The position numbers were made by a program, and so were the translations under genes. The notes beneath the pieces were generated by a model that was not told the origin of the DNA, did not search any database, and was given only the letters and a program-made list of their open reading frames with translations. Below, in pieces: positions 1 to 9,687 of a stretch of 64,000 nucleotides of DNA. Source of the stretch: Bradyrhizobium sp. BRP22 (GTDB taxonomy: Bacteria; Pseudomonadota; Alphaproteobacteria; Rhizobiales; Xanthobacteraceae); assembly GCF_020194175.1 (NCBI RefSeq), contig NZ_JADYVX010000031.1, positions 1-64,000 of the forward strand, written 5' to 3'. Each line of letters starts with the position of its first letter. The stretch's first letter is position 1.

Positions 1-161
1 AGCTCCTCTCGGCCTTTGCCGAAGAACTCGAACTCGGTGCAGATCTTGGCGCCGGCCAGCGTCGCCGCCAAGGCGATGACGAGGATGTCCACCAGACTGT
101 GTTGGGCGTTGCTGGCACGCGGATCCTTGAGCGGTGGAAACATGCGCCTGAGATTGCGCAC
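1..161 (-). CDS. ISAs1-family transposase, N-terminal part (runs off the window)
   Basis: Read leftwards from a GTG at 161, the translation starts VRNLRRMFPPLKDPRASN and continues with QHSLVDILVIALAATLAGA and KICTEFEFFGKGREE. This matches the N-terminal domain of ISAs1-family (H-repeat) DDE transposases, with the typical 'DPR...HSL.DIL.IAL.A...GA....EFE.FG' pattern. An AAGGAG sits 6 nt before the GTG, which supports this start. The gene leaves the window at base 1, so whether it is intact cannot be judged. The + strand frames here are shadows. Confidence 0.7.
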   Translation of the reverse strand, partial: MRNLRRMFPPLKDPRASNAQHSLVDILVIALAATLAGAKICTEFEFFGKGREE

Positions 162-784
162 CTTGGTCTCCTTCGGGAATCGGAAAACACCCGAAGAATC
201 CAATTCGCACCGCTATGCAATACCCCTCTAAGGCCATATGCGATTCCCCTACATTTGCAGTGCACTCAGTCCAACCATTCGCGCGCGACCTTAAGAAACT
301 ACGCCTCGCGGATGACCTCAGCCGCCCTCGCGGATCACTGTGGCGTTCCATCTCGGGCCGCGGCCGTCGCGAGAAGCTCTACCAACGTGTCACAAACGCA
401 CACGAGGAGCATTGGCCGCCGAAGGCTGCTTGATGAATCGGAGGATGCCGACAAAATGTAAGCGGTGATCACGGCTGAGAATAACGGATACCCGATGGTC
501 ATGAGGGGCGGGGCTCAGAATGCGATGATAAAGCCGAATAAAACGGATGATGCACAAATATGTGATGTAGCGGCGCAGGTATGCGCGGCTTCCGAGATCG
601 GGTGTGACTTGATGTAGTCGGAACAAGTGGAAATCATCGATCGGGACGTGCTTATGAACACGATCATCCAGCCCACGATGAGACTGTCGCAGCTGTCACC
701 GCGCGAATCTCTTCCGCGGCCTGCCGGGTGTCACTACCAGATGAGCAGCTTAAGGCAGACGCTCGCATCGCATAAGTACTTCGT
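162..784. other. No recognisable gene
   Basis: Left end of the ISAs1 element and unassigned sequence. Several overlapping 60-120 codon frames exist on both strands but none resembles a family I know and none has a convincing ribosome binding site. An IS terminal repeat probably lies just right of 161 but I could not define it without the other end. Confidence 0.4.
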
Positions 785-1075
785 TCAATGCACTTCGGCA
801 GATATTGTCTCCAGCAATCTTTGTAGCGCTTGCCCGCGATGACGCTGTGTCGCATGGCAAACGGCGCCATCCGACCCCTCTGCGGCAAGCGATTGGATGC
901 ACGTCTGCGAGCCCGTGTCGATCGTCTTCGGCACGACCAGGCCGCTTACGAAGGCGACAACAGATAGAATAATGATGAAGAAAGCGATATCCACGGCCGA
1001 TCCGTAGAGAATATTGACGATCCTTGAAAATCGGCTGCCGGACGACCCCTCGATAGTGAGGCGGGTTGGGGTCAT
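785..1075 (-). pseudogene. MddA/NnrU-like membrane methyltransferase, N-terminal remnant
   Basis: From an ATG at 1075 the leftward frame has a basic start, then a hydrophobic stretch (AVDIAFFIIILSVVAFVSGL) followed by VVPKTIDTG. The 'LYG...FFI....VAFVSGLVVPKTIDTG' pattern is the first membrane helix and loop of isoprenylcysteine-methyltransferase-like proteins such as methanethiol S-methyltransferase MddA. After IDTG the reading frame loses all similarity, and the roughly 200 residues carrying the catalytic region are absent. I read it as a truncated remnant. The assignment rests on about 50 residues only. Confidence 0.4.
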
Positions 1076-2342
1076 GATCGACTCCGTTAACCCAGCACTG
1101 CCCCGTGCAGTGGGGCGCTGAAGAACACAGAACTCCGGCTCACAGCTTTGAAGAGGCTGGTTTGTCGCTAACACCATAGCAGCTATCATTGAGGACAGAG
1201 TCGCCGGAAATCTACTCAACACGAAACTGGGCCTCTAGACCTCTAGATCCTGGTAGTTGAACAGTGGTCGAACGGTCGAGCTCCGACCGTGCGGTCGTTC
1301 TTGAGAGCGCGCTATCCAGCGCGTCCGACCGAATTGCGCTAACCGCGACGAGATCAAGGCGTTTTTCCTCGGCGGCTCGCCGGCGAAGTAGCGTCAGCGA
1401 GAAGCCGCTGACGCATACGTTGCCTGACTTTTGTTGACAGAGAGCGGACTGACCACGCCTATGACAATCTGCGCGTAAGATCGATCAAGGCGTCTTTTCT
1501 CGAATTATAGGCAGCGCAAGCGACATGGTCCGGGCGAGCTGCACTATGAACCCGATGATCGGCGGCATGGCGATCCGCGAGGGTTTGCGCTAGGACGACA
1601 GTGTTCATGGCGCCAGCGGGTGGATAAGCCGGCCCTCACGGTCAGAAAGTTGGAGATGAACGAGCGCATAAGCCTTAGCTCCCATGGAGGCGATCGGCGG
1701 TATCAGTTTCCATACGAGGGCAACGACTTTAGAAGTGGGTGGGACATCAGGCACCGCCGGTAGACGCGGCTGGACAGAAAACTGATCGGAGTATCAGTTT
1801 TTGTCCTGCGGGAACTGGTTGGCGCGATGGCGAGGACTGACAGAAGACCCACGTTTGCGGCAGCCGCGACACGGGGCGGCATAGATCAAGACGAACCGCG
1901 CCGAGTATTTGCCTTGCCCGCCCTCATCCACGGCGCGAGTAACGCAGCTGAGAGGCCGCACCGTTCACGGCTACCGAAAACGATCGTCCGGTTCGCCATG
2001 GACGCTGGCTCTCATCACGAGAAATCGAGATTGTCCAATCGTACTCGGAATGTCGAGCAGAAGGAGATCCGATTCGATGAGCTTGTCGAGCATCGAACGC
2101 GTGTGCTGCTAGTTTCCACTAATCTTGTGATTGTAAGTCTTAGCGCACAATGCCACCGCTTCGCTATAGTGTCTTTAGTTGGCAATCCCGTCAACTACCA
2201 GCGCTAGTATTTGATCGGAATGACGCAAGCATGTCACGTAAGCACTGAGCTGCGGTGACCCCGTTGCGCCTTGCCCTGATCACGAGCTAGGTGAAGCACC
2301 CGCTGAATGTCACGCCGATCGAACGCCCCTGCAAGGAGCGGC
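1076..2342. other. No recognisable gene
   Basis: About 1.27 kb without a supported gene. The longest frame, 126 codons at 1827-2207 on the + strand, has no familiar motif and an arginine/alanine-rich composition typical of chance frames in GC-rich DNA. No tts box, nod box or paired NifA/sigma-54 site was seen. The last 150 bases should contain the promoter of the phosphoenolpyruvate mutase gene, but I cannot point to one. Confidence 0.4.
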
Positions 2343-3296
2343 ATGCAAGAGCAGTCACAATCCTTTGTCGCCAACGGCCCCAGTCGAGCGGCTGACTACT
2401 CACTTGCGGAGATGCTGCGCACTGAGATATGCGGCAAGCCCGACCTCACCTTTCTCATGGAAGCCCATGATGCCCTCTCCGGCACGATCGCCAAGCGCGC
2501 GGGCTTTAAGGGCTTGTGGGCGTCCGGCCTGTCAATTGCCTGCTCTCTCGGCTACCGCGATGCCAACGAAGCGTCATGGACCCAAATCGTCGAGATGGTC
2601 GAGCGCATTGTGGGCTCGACCGAGCTGCCTGTGCTCGTTGACCGCGATGGCGGCTTTGGGAATTTCAACAATGCACGCCTCTTGGCACGTAAACTCCGCC
2701 AGCGCTGCGCTGCTGGCGTAGCGATCAAGGACAGCTGTTTTCCGAAGATGGACTCTTTTGTTGGCAATCGGCATCCGCTGGCCGACATCGATGAATTCTG
2801 CGGCCGCCTGCGGGCGGTGAAAGATGCAGTCGCCGACGACTTGGTGCTCGTGGCGCGGATCGAAGCACTGATCGCCGGCCACGGAATGGAAGAGGCACTT
2901 TTACGCGCTAGCGCTTACGCTGCCTCGGGAGCCGACACGATCCTCATTCACTCGCGTAAGAGCACGGCGGACGAGATCCTCTCGTTCGCGAGCGCTTGGG
3001 GGAACTGCCTACCTGTCGTGATCGTTCCAACGAAATACTATCGAACACCGGCCTCTAAATATCGGGATGCCCGCATCTCTACAGTGATCTGGGCCAACCA
3101 CTCCATGCGGGCTGTAATAGCGGCAATGCGGCATGTCTGCGACCGCATTATCGCAGAGGAAGGCATTGCCGGCATTGAGAAAGATATCGCGACTCTTGAC
3201 GAGGTGTTCGACTTGTTGAGGTACGATGAGCTTGCCCTTGCGGAAGCGCAATATCTCCGTCCCCCTAGCTGCAGCGATAGCATCTCATCCCGGTAA
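2343..3296 (+). CDS. Phosphoenolpyruvate mutase (PEP phosphonomutase), variant active site
   Basis: PEP mutase interconverts phosphoenolpyruvate and phosphonopyruvate, the entry step of phosphonate biosynthesis. The roughly 317-residue protein follows the family along its whole length: LMEAHDALS near the N-terminus, the metal-binding loop LVDRDGGFGNFNNARLL, the gating loop IKDSCFPKMDSF, then VARIEALIAGHGMEEAL, ADTILIHSRK and VVIVPTKYY. The start at 2343 is preceded by AAGGAG at a 4-nt spacing; an ATG 36 bases upstream lacks this. Odd: the near-invariant EDK..FPK.NS motif reads KDS..FPK.DS, so a metal-ligand Glu, a Lys and the Asn are replaced, and DxDTGYG reads DRDGGFG. Catalysis may be impaired or changed. 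The next recognisable gene is a broken nucleotidyltransferase, as in phosphonate decoration clusters. It could alternatively be another member of the isocitrate lyase/PEP mutase superfamily. Confidence 0.85.
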   Translation: MQEQSQSFVANGPSRAADYSLAEMLRTEICGKPDLTFLMEAHDALSGTIAKRAGFKGLWASGLSIACSLGYRDANEASWTQIVEMVERIVGSTELPVLVDRDGGFGNFNNARLLARKLRQRCAAGVAIKDSCFPKMDSFVGNRHPLADIDEFCGRLRAVKDAVADDLVLVARIEALIAGHGMEEALLRASAYAASGADTILIHSRKSTADEILSFASAWGNCLPVVIVPTKYYRTPASKYRDARISTVIWANHSMRAVIAAMRHVCDRIIAEEGIAGIEKDIATLDEVFDLLRYDELALAEAQYLRPPSCSDSISSR

Positions 3297-3686
3297 CCAG
3301 ATACTCGCCTTCGAGCGACTGCCGCATACAAGCGCCTGCCCGATTGGCTCTGCTGCCATCCTGAGCGGAGCATCCGTTTGCCATTTCTATGATGGGAATG
3401 TTGTCAATGCCGCAACAGAACTTACACGCTCGCACGATGCAATCCTGCCGTGTTGGATCGGTCTGCTCACCCACGCCTATGGCTAGATGTCGACGCACAG
3501 GCATGGGCTCATTTATCGTTCGGAGACCGGCCAGCGAGGACCATGATCCGGCTCTTTCAGCCGTAGCTCGCTTTTCAAGCACGCCGGCAGCTGCGGCAAC
3601 CACAAGCGATAACAGGAGCTGCTCATCGATTCGTCGGCAATTGGGACGGCGGGACAGGAACTCCCGCGAGGATGGAAAGAAGTAAA
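3297..3686. other. Unassigned spacer between PEP mutase and nucleotidyltransferase
   Basis: About 390 bases. In phosphonate clusters a phosphonopyruvate decarboxylase or transaminase often follows the mutase, but no frame here carries such a signature. It may be an eroded gene of that pathway. Confidence 0.3.
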
Positions 3687-4155
3687 ATGATTGCCACTGC
3701 TCCCAAGAACGCCATCATTCTCGCAGCTGGGTTGGGCTCCCGCCTCCGTCCTCTGACCAATATCTGCCCGAAGCCGCTGGTCACGGTCAACGACACTCCG
3801 ATCCTTCACAACGCTCCGCACAATCTGCAATCCGTCGGCGTGGAGGAGGTGACGATCGTCGTCGGTTTCCGGAAGGGATGCCATTCAATATGCCTGCGGC
3901 AGCCGTTTTGGCGAGCTCAAAATCAACTACGTCGATTCGCCCCTGTTCGACCGTACTGGTAGCGCCTATTCCCTATGGCTTGCGCGTGAGGTGCTTCTTT
4001 CGGGAGACTGCTTTCTTCTCGAAGGCGACGTGTATTTCGAGGAGGATGTACTGCGTTACCTGATGAACAGCGAAGCGGCCGATGCGGCCGCAGTTGCTCC
4101 CTTCACTGAGTTGATCGAGGGTTCGGCGGTTCTGGGAGCACCGCGCTTCTGTCAT
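3687..4155 (+). pseudogene. Sugar/alcohol-phosphate nucleotidyltransferase, frameshifted and truncated
   Basis: The first frame (ATG 3687, preceded by GGAAAG) encodes AIILAAGLGSRLRPLTN, CPKPLVTVND and VEEVTIVVGFRK. This is the nucleotide-binding half of LicC/GlmU/RfbA-type nucleotidyltransferases. At about 3876 a one-base indel moves the reading to another frame, which continues FGELKINYVDSPLFDRTGSA and YSLWLAREVLLSGDCFLLEG with the DVYFE metal-binding segment. The gene then stops resembling the family near 4155, where it meets a leftward FAD-oxidoreductase fragment. Together with the upstream PEP mutase this suggests a former pathway that attached a CMP- or NDP-activated phosphonate to a surface polymer; that role is inference. 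Confidence 0.75.
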
Positions 4156-4516
4156 TGTTCGGCACGCATCTGGATTTCCTGCAGATCCTTGCGCCCGATG
4201 GCGCAATGCAGGTGCCCGCGCGCTCAACTTGGCATTCAATGCCGTGCTTTTCGATGAGCTCGAAAACCTTTTGCGGTCCACGACCGAGCAGTTCGATCAG
4301 CCGCTCCCCGAACGGAGAGCCAAGTGTATCTGCGAGCGTGTCGGGCATGACCCACATACCTGCATTGACCAGACCGACGTTACGCCCGGAACAACCGAAT
4401 CCAATTTCGGATGCCTCGAGCAAGCCGACGCGTATGCCGGCCTCCGCAAGGTGAATGGCCGAAGAGAGCCCAGTATATCCGCCGCCAATCAAAACAACGT
4501 CGGCGTCCGCATCTGC
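4156..4516 (-). pseudogene. FAD-dependent (DadA-like) amine oxidoreductase, N-terminal fragment
   Basis: The leftward frame gives DADVVLIGGGYTGLSSAIHL, the GxGxxG FAD-binding fold, then EAGIRVGLLEASEIGFGCSG and RNVGLVNAGMW. These are hallmarks of glycine/D-amino acid oxidase-type (DAO) enzymes. A frame change near 4210 is needed to continue similarity (LHCAIGRKDLQEIQMRAEQ) and the fragment ends at about 4156. At its 5' side it is fused in frame to an NRPS adenylation fragment, so its own start codon has been lost. Non-functional. Confidence 0.7.
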
Positions 4517-5780
4517 CACAAGAGGACCGGAATCGGCCAGCAGTAGCTGCGGCGCTGCAACCTCAACAACCTGCCGCAGCTGAGCGGACGGATAGGCCGG
4601 ATCGAGCGGCAGATAGGCGGCCCCTGCCTTAAGGATCGCGAGCACCCCCACCACCATCGCCACACTGGGTTGAAGGCAGATCGCGACCGGCTGATCCGGC
4701 TTCACCCCGAGCGCGATCAGATGATGCGCCAGGCAGTTCGCCCATTGAGCTCGCCATAGCTTAAGCGCTCGTCGGCATGGAGCACCGCCACTGCGTCCGG
4801 CGCGTTCCGCACCTGCGCCTCGAACAGCTGATTGATACACTGCTCTGACGGATAAGGTGCCGCCGTCCGGTTCAGCTCCTCGAAGAGGTACGCGCGCTCT
4901 TCAGGCGGCATGATGTCCAGGTCTCTCGCACCGGCGTATTGGGCGCATGCTCTAGCGCATCAGCCAGCCGCTCGAGTGCCCGCTGCATATAGCCGCAGAC
5001 CCGATCCGGAGAGATGACCGCGACCACCCTCGCCGTCAACCCGAGCGCCTCGCCAAAATCCTCCACCGCCAATGTAAGGGGATACTTGGTGCGCTCCTCG
5101 CCGCCGAGCCATTCAAGGCCCGACAGGACCTCATCGACTGCGGAGACGACCGGTGGCGTGTTGTGGCGGTAGCTTAACAGTGAACTGAACAGCGGCGCCG
5201 GGGCCGCAACGCCGCTGCAGCGTTGCGCCAGTGCCAGCGGGGCCTGCTCGTGCGCCAGCAGCGCGGCCAGCCGGACGTGTGTGATGCGCAGGCTCGCCTC
5301 GACGGCGGTCTCGTCAAGATCAAGCCGCAGCGGCAGCGTGTTGATGAGCAGGCCCATGGTGCGGTCGCCACCCGCCCCGCCATCCACGGGGCCGAACAGC
5401 ACCTTGCCGAACACCACCTGCTCGCGGCCGCTGCTGCGCGCCACCACCTGCCCCCACGCCAGGTGGCACAGGCTCGCCAGGCTCACCCCAAGCCGCCGCG
5501 CCTGGCTGCGCAATCGCGCGTTGAGCGCCTGCGGCAGCCTCCGATGCGCCTCATGAACCCTGTAGCCTTCGCCGCGGACCTCGCTTAAGCCGAACGGCAG
5601 GGTCGGCTCATCGATATCTGCGAGCCACGACCGGAAGAACTCTTCATGCGCCTTTGCATCAACGCCCACGCGCGGCTCCGTCACCAGCTGCAAAAGGGGG
5701 ACTATCAGCTCATGTTCACGTCCATCAAGCATGGCCTGAACCTCGGCATGAATTACTTCCAGCGTGGTGCGATCCCCGAG
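4517..5780 (-). pseudogene. NRPS fragment: half condensation domain plus start of adenylation domain
   Basis: Leftward translation gives the C-terminal half of a condensation domain (TTLEVIHAEVQAMLDG, LGVSLASLCHLAWGQVVARS, GLLINTLPLRLDLDE, LFSSLLSYRHNTPP), then, in a second frame from about 4930, the linker EELNRTAAPYPSEQCINQLF and the adenylation start APDAVAVLHADERLSYGELN. A third frame from about 4760 gives LKAGAAYLPLDPAYP. At least two frameshifts are needed. The HHxxxDG active-site half of the C domain is missing: the match begins immediately after where HHxxxD would lie. Both ends are fusion points, to a nitrilase fragment upstream and a FAD-oxidoreductase downstream. Confidence 0.8.
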
Positions 5781-6039
5781 CGAGTTGTCGAAATAGCGCA
5801 GCACAAAGCCGCGCCCGATTGCCCAGGGCCGCGAGTCCAGCCACATGTACCAGGGATAGCCGGTGGAGAAAGGCTTCCGGGAATGCAATCGACTTGGCGC
5901 CTTTTGAGGCGGCTTCCTCGATCAGCGCGATGGTCCTGTCGACGGAGGCATCAAGGTCGAGCCAGACGGGCTCCGCATGCACTGCTGCGACCTCGTATTT
6001 TGGATGCTTAATGCCAACCGCTCTGCACCTTAGTGTCAT
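5781..6039 (-). pseudogene. Nitrilase/cyanide hydratase family, N-terminal fragment
   Basis: From ATG 6039 the frame encodes HPKYEVAAVHAEPVWLDLDA, TIALIEEAASKGAKSIAFPE and, after a one-base shift near 5865, TGYPWYMWLDSRPW and RYFDNSL. This is the N-terminal ~85 residues of aliphatic nitrilases, including the catalytic Glu of AFPE. It breaks at RYFDNSL and runs in frame into the NRPS condensation fragment, so the catalytic Lys and Cys are gone. Confidence 0.75.
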
Positions 6040-6133
6040 ACGCCTGGCCGATCGCCTGTGAACGGCCGAAATGTGCACGCGGCTGCTCGGTCAGATCTGT
6101 TTCAGTCGCTTCCTGCAGCCAAGGTAAATCACG

Positions 6134-7972
6134 CTAAAACTGCGGAGATGCTGGCAAGCGTGCTTTGGTCTGGCCTGGCCCCGAGAGCTGACCAAACTCG
6201 ACGGCCTGCCGCTCGAACAGGCTGCGATAGATGCCGCCGGGTTGCGTGGTCAGCGCGGCATGGGTGCCCTGCTCGACGATCTCGCCGCGATCGAACACCA
6301 GGATGCGCTCGAGGCCGCGCACCGTCGATAGCCGGTGCGCAATCACGATCGAGGTGCGGCCCTTCATCAGCCGTTCCATCGCCTCTTGGATCAGCGCCTC
6401 CGATTCCGAATCCAGGCTCGAGGTCGCCTCGTCCAGGATTAAGATCGGAGCATCGGCAAGGAACGCACGCGCCAGCGCGACGCGCTGCCGCTCGCCGCCC
6501 GACAGGTTTATGCCGCGCTCACCCACCAGTGTGCCGTAACCCTTTGGGAATCGTATGATGAAGTCGTGCGCATTGGCGAGCTTCGCCGCCTGCTCGATCG
6601 CCGCCATGCTGGCGCCCGGCCGGCCATAGGCGATGTTCTCAGCCAGCGAGCGATGAAACAGGATGGGCTCCTGCTCCACGATCGCGATCTGGCTGCGCAG
6701 CGACTGCTGCGTGGCTTTCGCAACGTCCTGGCTGTCGATCAGGATTCGCCCGCCGGAGACTTCATAGAGCCGCTGAACCAGCTTCACGAATGTGGTCTTA
6801 CCGGAGCCGGAGCGGCCGACCAGACCGATCCGCTCTCCGGCGCGGATGTTGATCGACAATCGGTCGTAGAGCGGCGCGCGATCCCTGCCATAGAGGAAGG
6901 TGATGTCCTCGAACGTGATCCTTCCATCGTGAATGTCGATCGGCTTGGCGTCCGCGGCGTCGACAATGCCGATGGGCTCGCCATGGATGGTGACCAGTTC
7001 CTCCATGTCGTTCGCCGAGCGCTGCAGGTTGTTGATGTGCATCCCGACATCGCGCAAATAGGCGTGGATGATGTAATAGCTCGACAACACATAGGTGACA
7101 TCGCCCGGCGAGGCGCGCCCCGCTATCCAGAGCAGGACAGCCCCGCCGATCACCGAAGCGCGAAAGCACAAGAGCATTACGAGCTGCACCGCGCTCGTGC
7201 CGTTGGAGCGCAACCAGGTGCGCTGCACCCGCGCCCGCCAGCGTCTGAGGACACTGCCAAGCCGCGCATCCTCACGCGCCTCTGCGCCGAAGGATTTCAC
7301 CACAGAATTGCAGGTGAGTGAGTCCGCAAGCGTACCACTGACTTTGCTGTCCCAGGCGTTGGAGACGCGCGCCGCCGGCGCGATGTAGCCGATCGTGAAT
7401 GCCGTCGTCATGGCGACATAGATCACTGCGCCGAGACCGACCACACCGCCGAGCACGGGCCAATGCAGGCCGAGCAGGATCGTCGAGCCTACGAGTACCA
7501 CGAGCGACGGCAACAATGCCATCAGGATCGTGTGGTTGAGCAGGTCGAGCGCCCACATGCCGCGGGTGATCGTGCGCACGGTCGAGCCGGCAAACGAGTT
7601 GGCGTGCCAGTGGGTTGAGAACCGCTGCACGCGCATGAAGGCCTCACGCGCCACATCCGACATGGTCCTCAGCGTGAACGGCACGATCGCCTGCAAGCCC
7701 GTAAGCCGCAATATGATCGAGAGCAGGCCAAGCGCGAGGGTAGCAACGAACGCAATCAAGGCGGCATGTCGCGCCGCCTGATCGGAGGGGTCCGACGTCA
7801 ATGCATCCACCAGACGGCCGGAATAGACGGGCATGAACAGGTCGGCGACTGTCGCCCCTAAGAAGCCGACGAGGATGATCGTGGCACGGACTGGCTGCTT
7901 CAGCCAGTGCTCCAACACAAACGGAAGAACAAGGCCGATGGCTGCGGCTCGTTTGTCATCTTGACTGGTCAT
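6134..7972 (-). CDS. ABC-type exporter, fused membrane and ATPase domains
   Basis: A full-length (about 612 residues) half-transporter of the MsbA/multidrug exporter type: an N-terminal six-helix membrane domain (first ~330 residues) and a C-terminal nucleotide-binding domain. Visible are Walker A (GRSGSGKTTF, near residue 390), the Q-loop (AIVEQEPILF), the ABC signature (LSGGERQRVALARAF), Walker B with catalytic Glu (ILILDEATSSLD) and the H-loop (IVIAHRLST). It should work as a homodimer in the inner membrane; the substrate is unknown. I chose ATG 7972 (MTSQDDKR) because the extra 27 residues of the longer frame are not exporter-like; the ribosome site is weak for both. It stands alone and is one of the few undamaged genes in the left third. 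Confidence 0.9.
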   Translation of the reverse strand: MTSQDDKRAAAIGLVLPFVLEHWLKQPVRATIILVGFLGATVADLFMPVYSGRLVDALTSDPSDQAARHAALIAFVATLALGLLSIILRLTGLQAIVPFTLRTMSDVAREAFMRVQRFSTHWHANSFAGSTVRTITRGMWALDLLNHTILMALLPSLVVLVGSTILLGLHWPVLGGVVGLGAVIYVAMTTAFTIGYIAPAARVSNAWDSKVSGTLADSLTCNSVVKSFGAEAREDARLGSVLRRWRARVQRTWLRSNGTSAVQLVMLLCFRASVIGGAVLLWIAGRASPGDVTYVLSSYYIIHAYLRDVGMHINNLQRSANDMEELVTIHGEPIGIVDAADAKPIDIHDGRITFEDITFLYGRDRAPLYDRLSINIRAGERIGLVGRSGSGKTTFVKLVQRLYEVSGGRILIDSQDVAKATQQSLRSQIAIVEQEPILFHRSLAENIAYGRPGASMAAIEQAAKLANAHDFIIRFPKGYGTLVGERGINLSGGERQRVALARAFLADAPILILDEATSSLDSESEALIQEAMERLMKGRTSIVIAHRLSTVRGLERILVFDRGEIVEQGTHAALTTQPGGIYRSLFERQAVEFGQLSGPGQTKARLPASPQF

Positions 7973-8534
7973 GGCGCCGGGGGGTTGTGCCGCACGCGGT
8001 GTAAAGCCCTTCGATCCAGACGCGATGTGCCCAACGCGCCGTCCGAGGGACACAAGAAATGCCCGGATTCTGCGGGCTGCGGCCGAAATCTTCTACCCAT
8101 TTCACCCACTCTTTACGTAAGCGTTTAGCTGAAGCGGCTCACGCTTTGCGGACTCTCCAGCTGAGAGCATCCATTTTCCACATCGGCCAGCCTTGCGCGA
8201 TCTGTTCGAGAGCTTGTGTGAGCCAGGTATGCGGTATCGATGTCACTTATCTTTGCCCGTCTGCAGAACCGTGGCTCGTTCCGGCCGCCGCCATGGCTAT
8301 ACGCAAAGCTGCATTTCGATGAAGACGTGTTCAGCATATGACCGTCAGAGGCTTTGCATTATGGGATCGCGGCGCAACTTCACCTCGAAGATCACCTCCG
8401 CCTCGATCCGGACTGAGATCATCGCAATCCGAATCTCCAACGTGCCGCAAACGATGCACCGCTGTGCTCCTTATCGTTAGTTGCCGCCGCCCGCCGGATA
8501 AATGGACGAATTGGCCAGTCGGCAACTCCGATCG
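7973..8534. other. No recognisable gene
   Basis: Intergenic stretch between two leftward genes. It should carry the promoter of the ABC exporter. A GG-N10-GC spacing exists near 7990 but the flanking bases do not match a sigma-54 consensus. Nothing else recognised. Confidence 0.4.
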
Positions 8535-9686
8535 TCACCCTTTTTCATGTTTTCTCCTCCGGCGCCTGCGCCTTGGTACTTTGGCAAAGCCGGGTTGCGG
8601 AGTGGCACAAACTGACCCGTAGCAGGCCTTCTCACCCTTGTAGTTGGCCAGCGTTTGGACCAATGCCGACATAACCTGCTGTTTCAGCTTGTCCGGGATA
8701 GGTGCGGGGCCGTCCAGCGACTTCAGCGTCACCTCGACCAACTCGATCGCGCGATCCTTGTTACCGCTCTCGTAATAGTACTGAGCGACCGCCCCATAGG
8801 ACAGGAACCTAGGGCCCTCGCCGCGTTGTGGAGGATTCACTGCCAGAATGTGTTCGGATAACTCCTTGCCCATCGCAAAGCGCTCGGCCTGCGGCAAGTG
8901 AGAATTGTCATTCGCCGGATCAAAGAGCTGGCGCATCGCCCCGGCCATCCACACCTCGGATTTTTTGTTGATCGCATCACGAACCAATTGGCGCATCACC
9001 GGCAGGCCGGCCTGCAAGTCGTGCATTTTGTGAAGCAACAGATCCGCGTGGAGCACGCGGAAGTTCACGTCATCGGGAAGAACAGCGACGGCTTCTTCGA
9101 GCACTGAAACCGCCTTCGCCCAATCCTGCGCCTTCATCGCCGGCGTCAGTTTGGCGAAGATCGGCTTTGTGCGTTTGCCTTCGGAGATCCGCTCAGCATC
9201 GCGGGCTTTCGCTTCATCGCTGGTGCGCCAGCTGCCGCTCAGAATCTTGGGCAAAACGTCAGCAAGTTTCGCCGGAAAACCGATAAAAGCGATGTGGCCG
9301 TCACGGTCGACGACGAACGAGGTGGGAATCCCGACAGAAAAGCTGGGATCCATCCAAAGCTTGTCCATTTCGCCTATGTAGTCGAACCCGATCCTGTAGT
9401 TGAGGTTCGGCAACTTTTCGGTCAACCATGCGTCCAACTTGCTTCGGGCCTTGTCCGCTGTTTGAGCGCGTTCAAGAGCTGCTATTCCGACAACCTCAAC
9501 TCCGCTATCTCTGTATTTCTCTTGCAGCTGTACCAGATCGGACAGCGCCGCCACACACGGTGCGCACCAAGTCGCCCAAAATTCGACGATGTACACTTTC
9601 CCGGGCTGAAAGCTCGTGAGGGGCTGGCCACGCAGCCAGTTCTCCACCTTGATCGGAGGAGCTGGAGATTCTAAGCCCAGCGCCAT
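8535..9686 (-). CDS. TlpA-like thioredoxin-domain protein with helical-repeat C-terminus
   Basis: About 383 residues. The N-terminal ~160 residues form a TlpA/AhpC-type thioredoxin fold: VYIVEFWATWCAPCVAAL carries a complete redox-active W-C-A-P-C motif (Cys 41 and 44), and GIPTSFVVDRDGHIAFIG has the cis-proline loop. The rest is alpha-helical with TPR-like repeats (WAKAVSVLEEAVAVLPDD; YYYESGNKDRAIELVEVTL). No signal peptide is seen, so a cytoplasmic disulfide reductase or chaperone-like role is the simplest reading. ATG 9686 is preceded by GGAG six bases away and lies immediately after the stop of the porin remnant. The tail is basic (a run of Arg/Lys), which may be a frame extension. Confidence 0.85.
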   Translation of the reverse strand: MALGLESPAPPIKVENWLRGQPLTSFQPGKVYIVEFWATWCAPCVAALSDLVQLQEKYRDSGVEVVGIAALERAQTADKARSKLDAWLTEKLPNLNYRIGFDYIGEMDKLWMDPSFSVGIPTSFVVDRDGHIAFIGFPAKLADVLPKILSGSWRTSDEAKARDAERISEGKRTKPIFAKLTPAMKAQDWAKAVSVLEEAVAVLPDDVNFRVLHADLLLHKMHDLQAGLPVMRQLVRDAINKKSEVWMAGAMRQLFDPANDNSHLPQAERFAMGKELSEHILAVNPPQRGEGPRFLSYGAVAQYYYESGNKDRAIELVEVTLKSLDGPAPIPDKLKQQVMSALVQTLANYKGEKACYGSVCATPQPGFAKVPRRRRRRRKHEKG

Positions 9687-9687
9687 G

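Noticed and set aside
5223..5588. Rightward frames over the NRPS condensation fragment
   Set aside because: Antisense shadows of a recognisable condensation domain.
7985..8000. GG-N10-GC spacing upstream of the ABC exporter
   Set aside because: Only the dinucleotides match; the surrounding bases differ from the sigma-54 consensus and no activator site is near.
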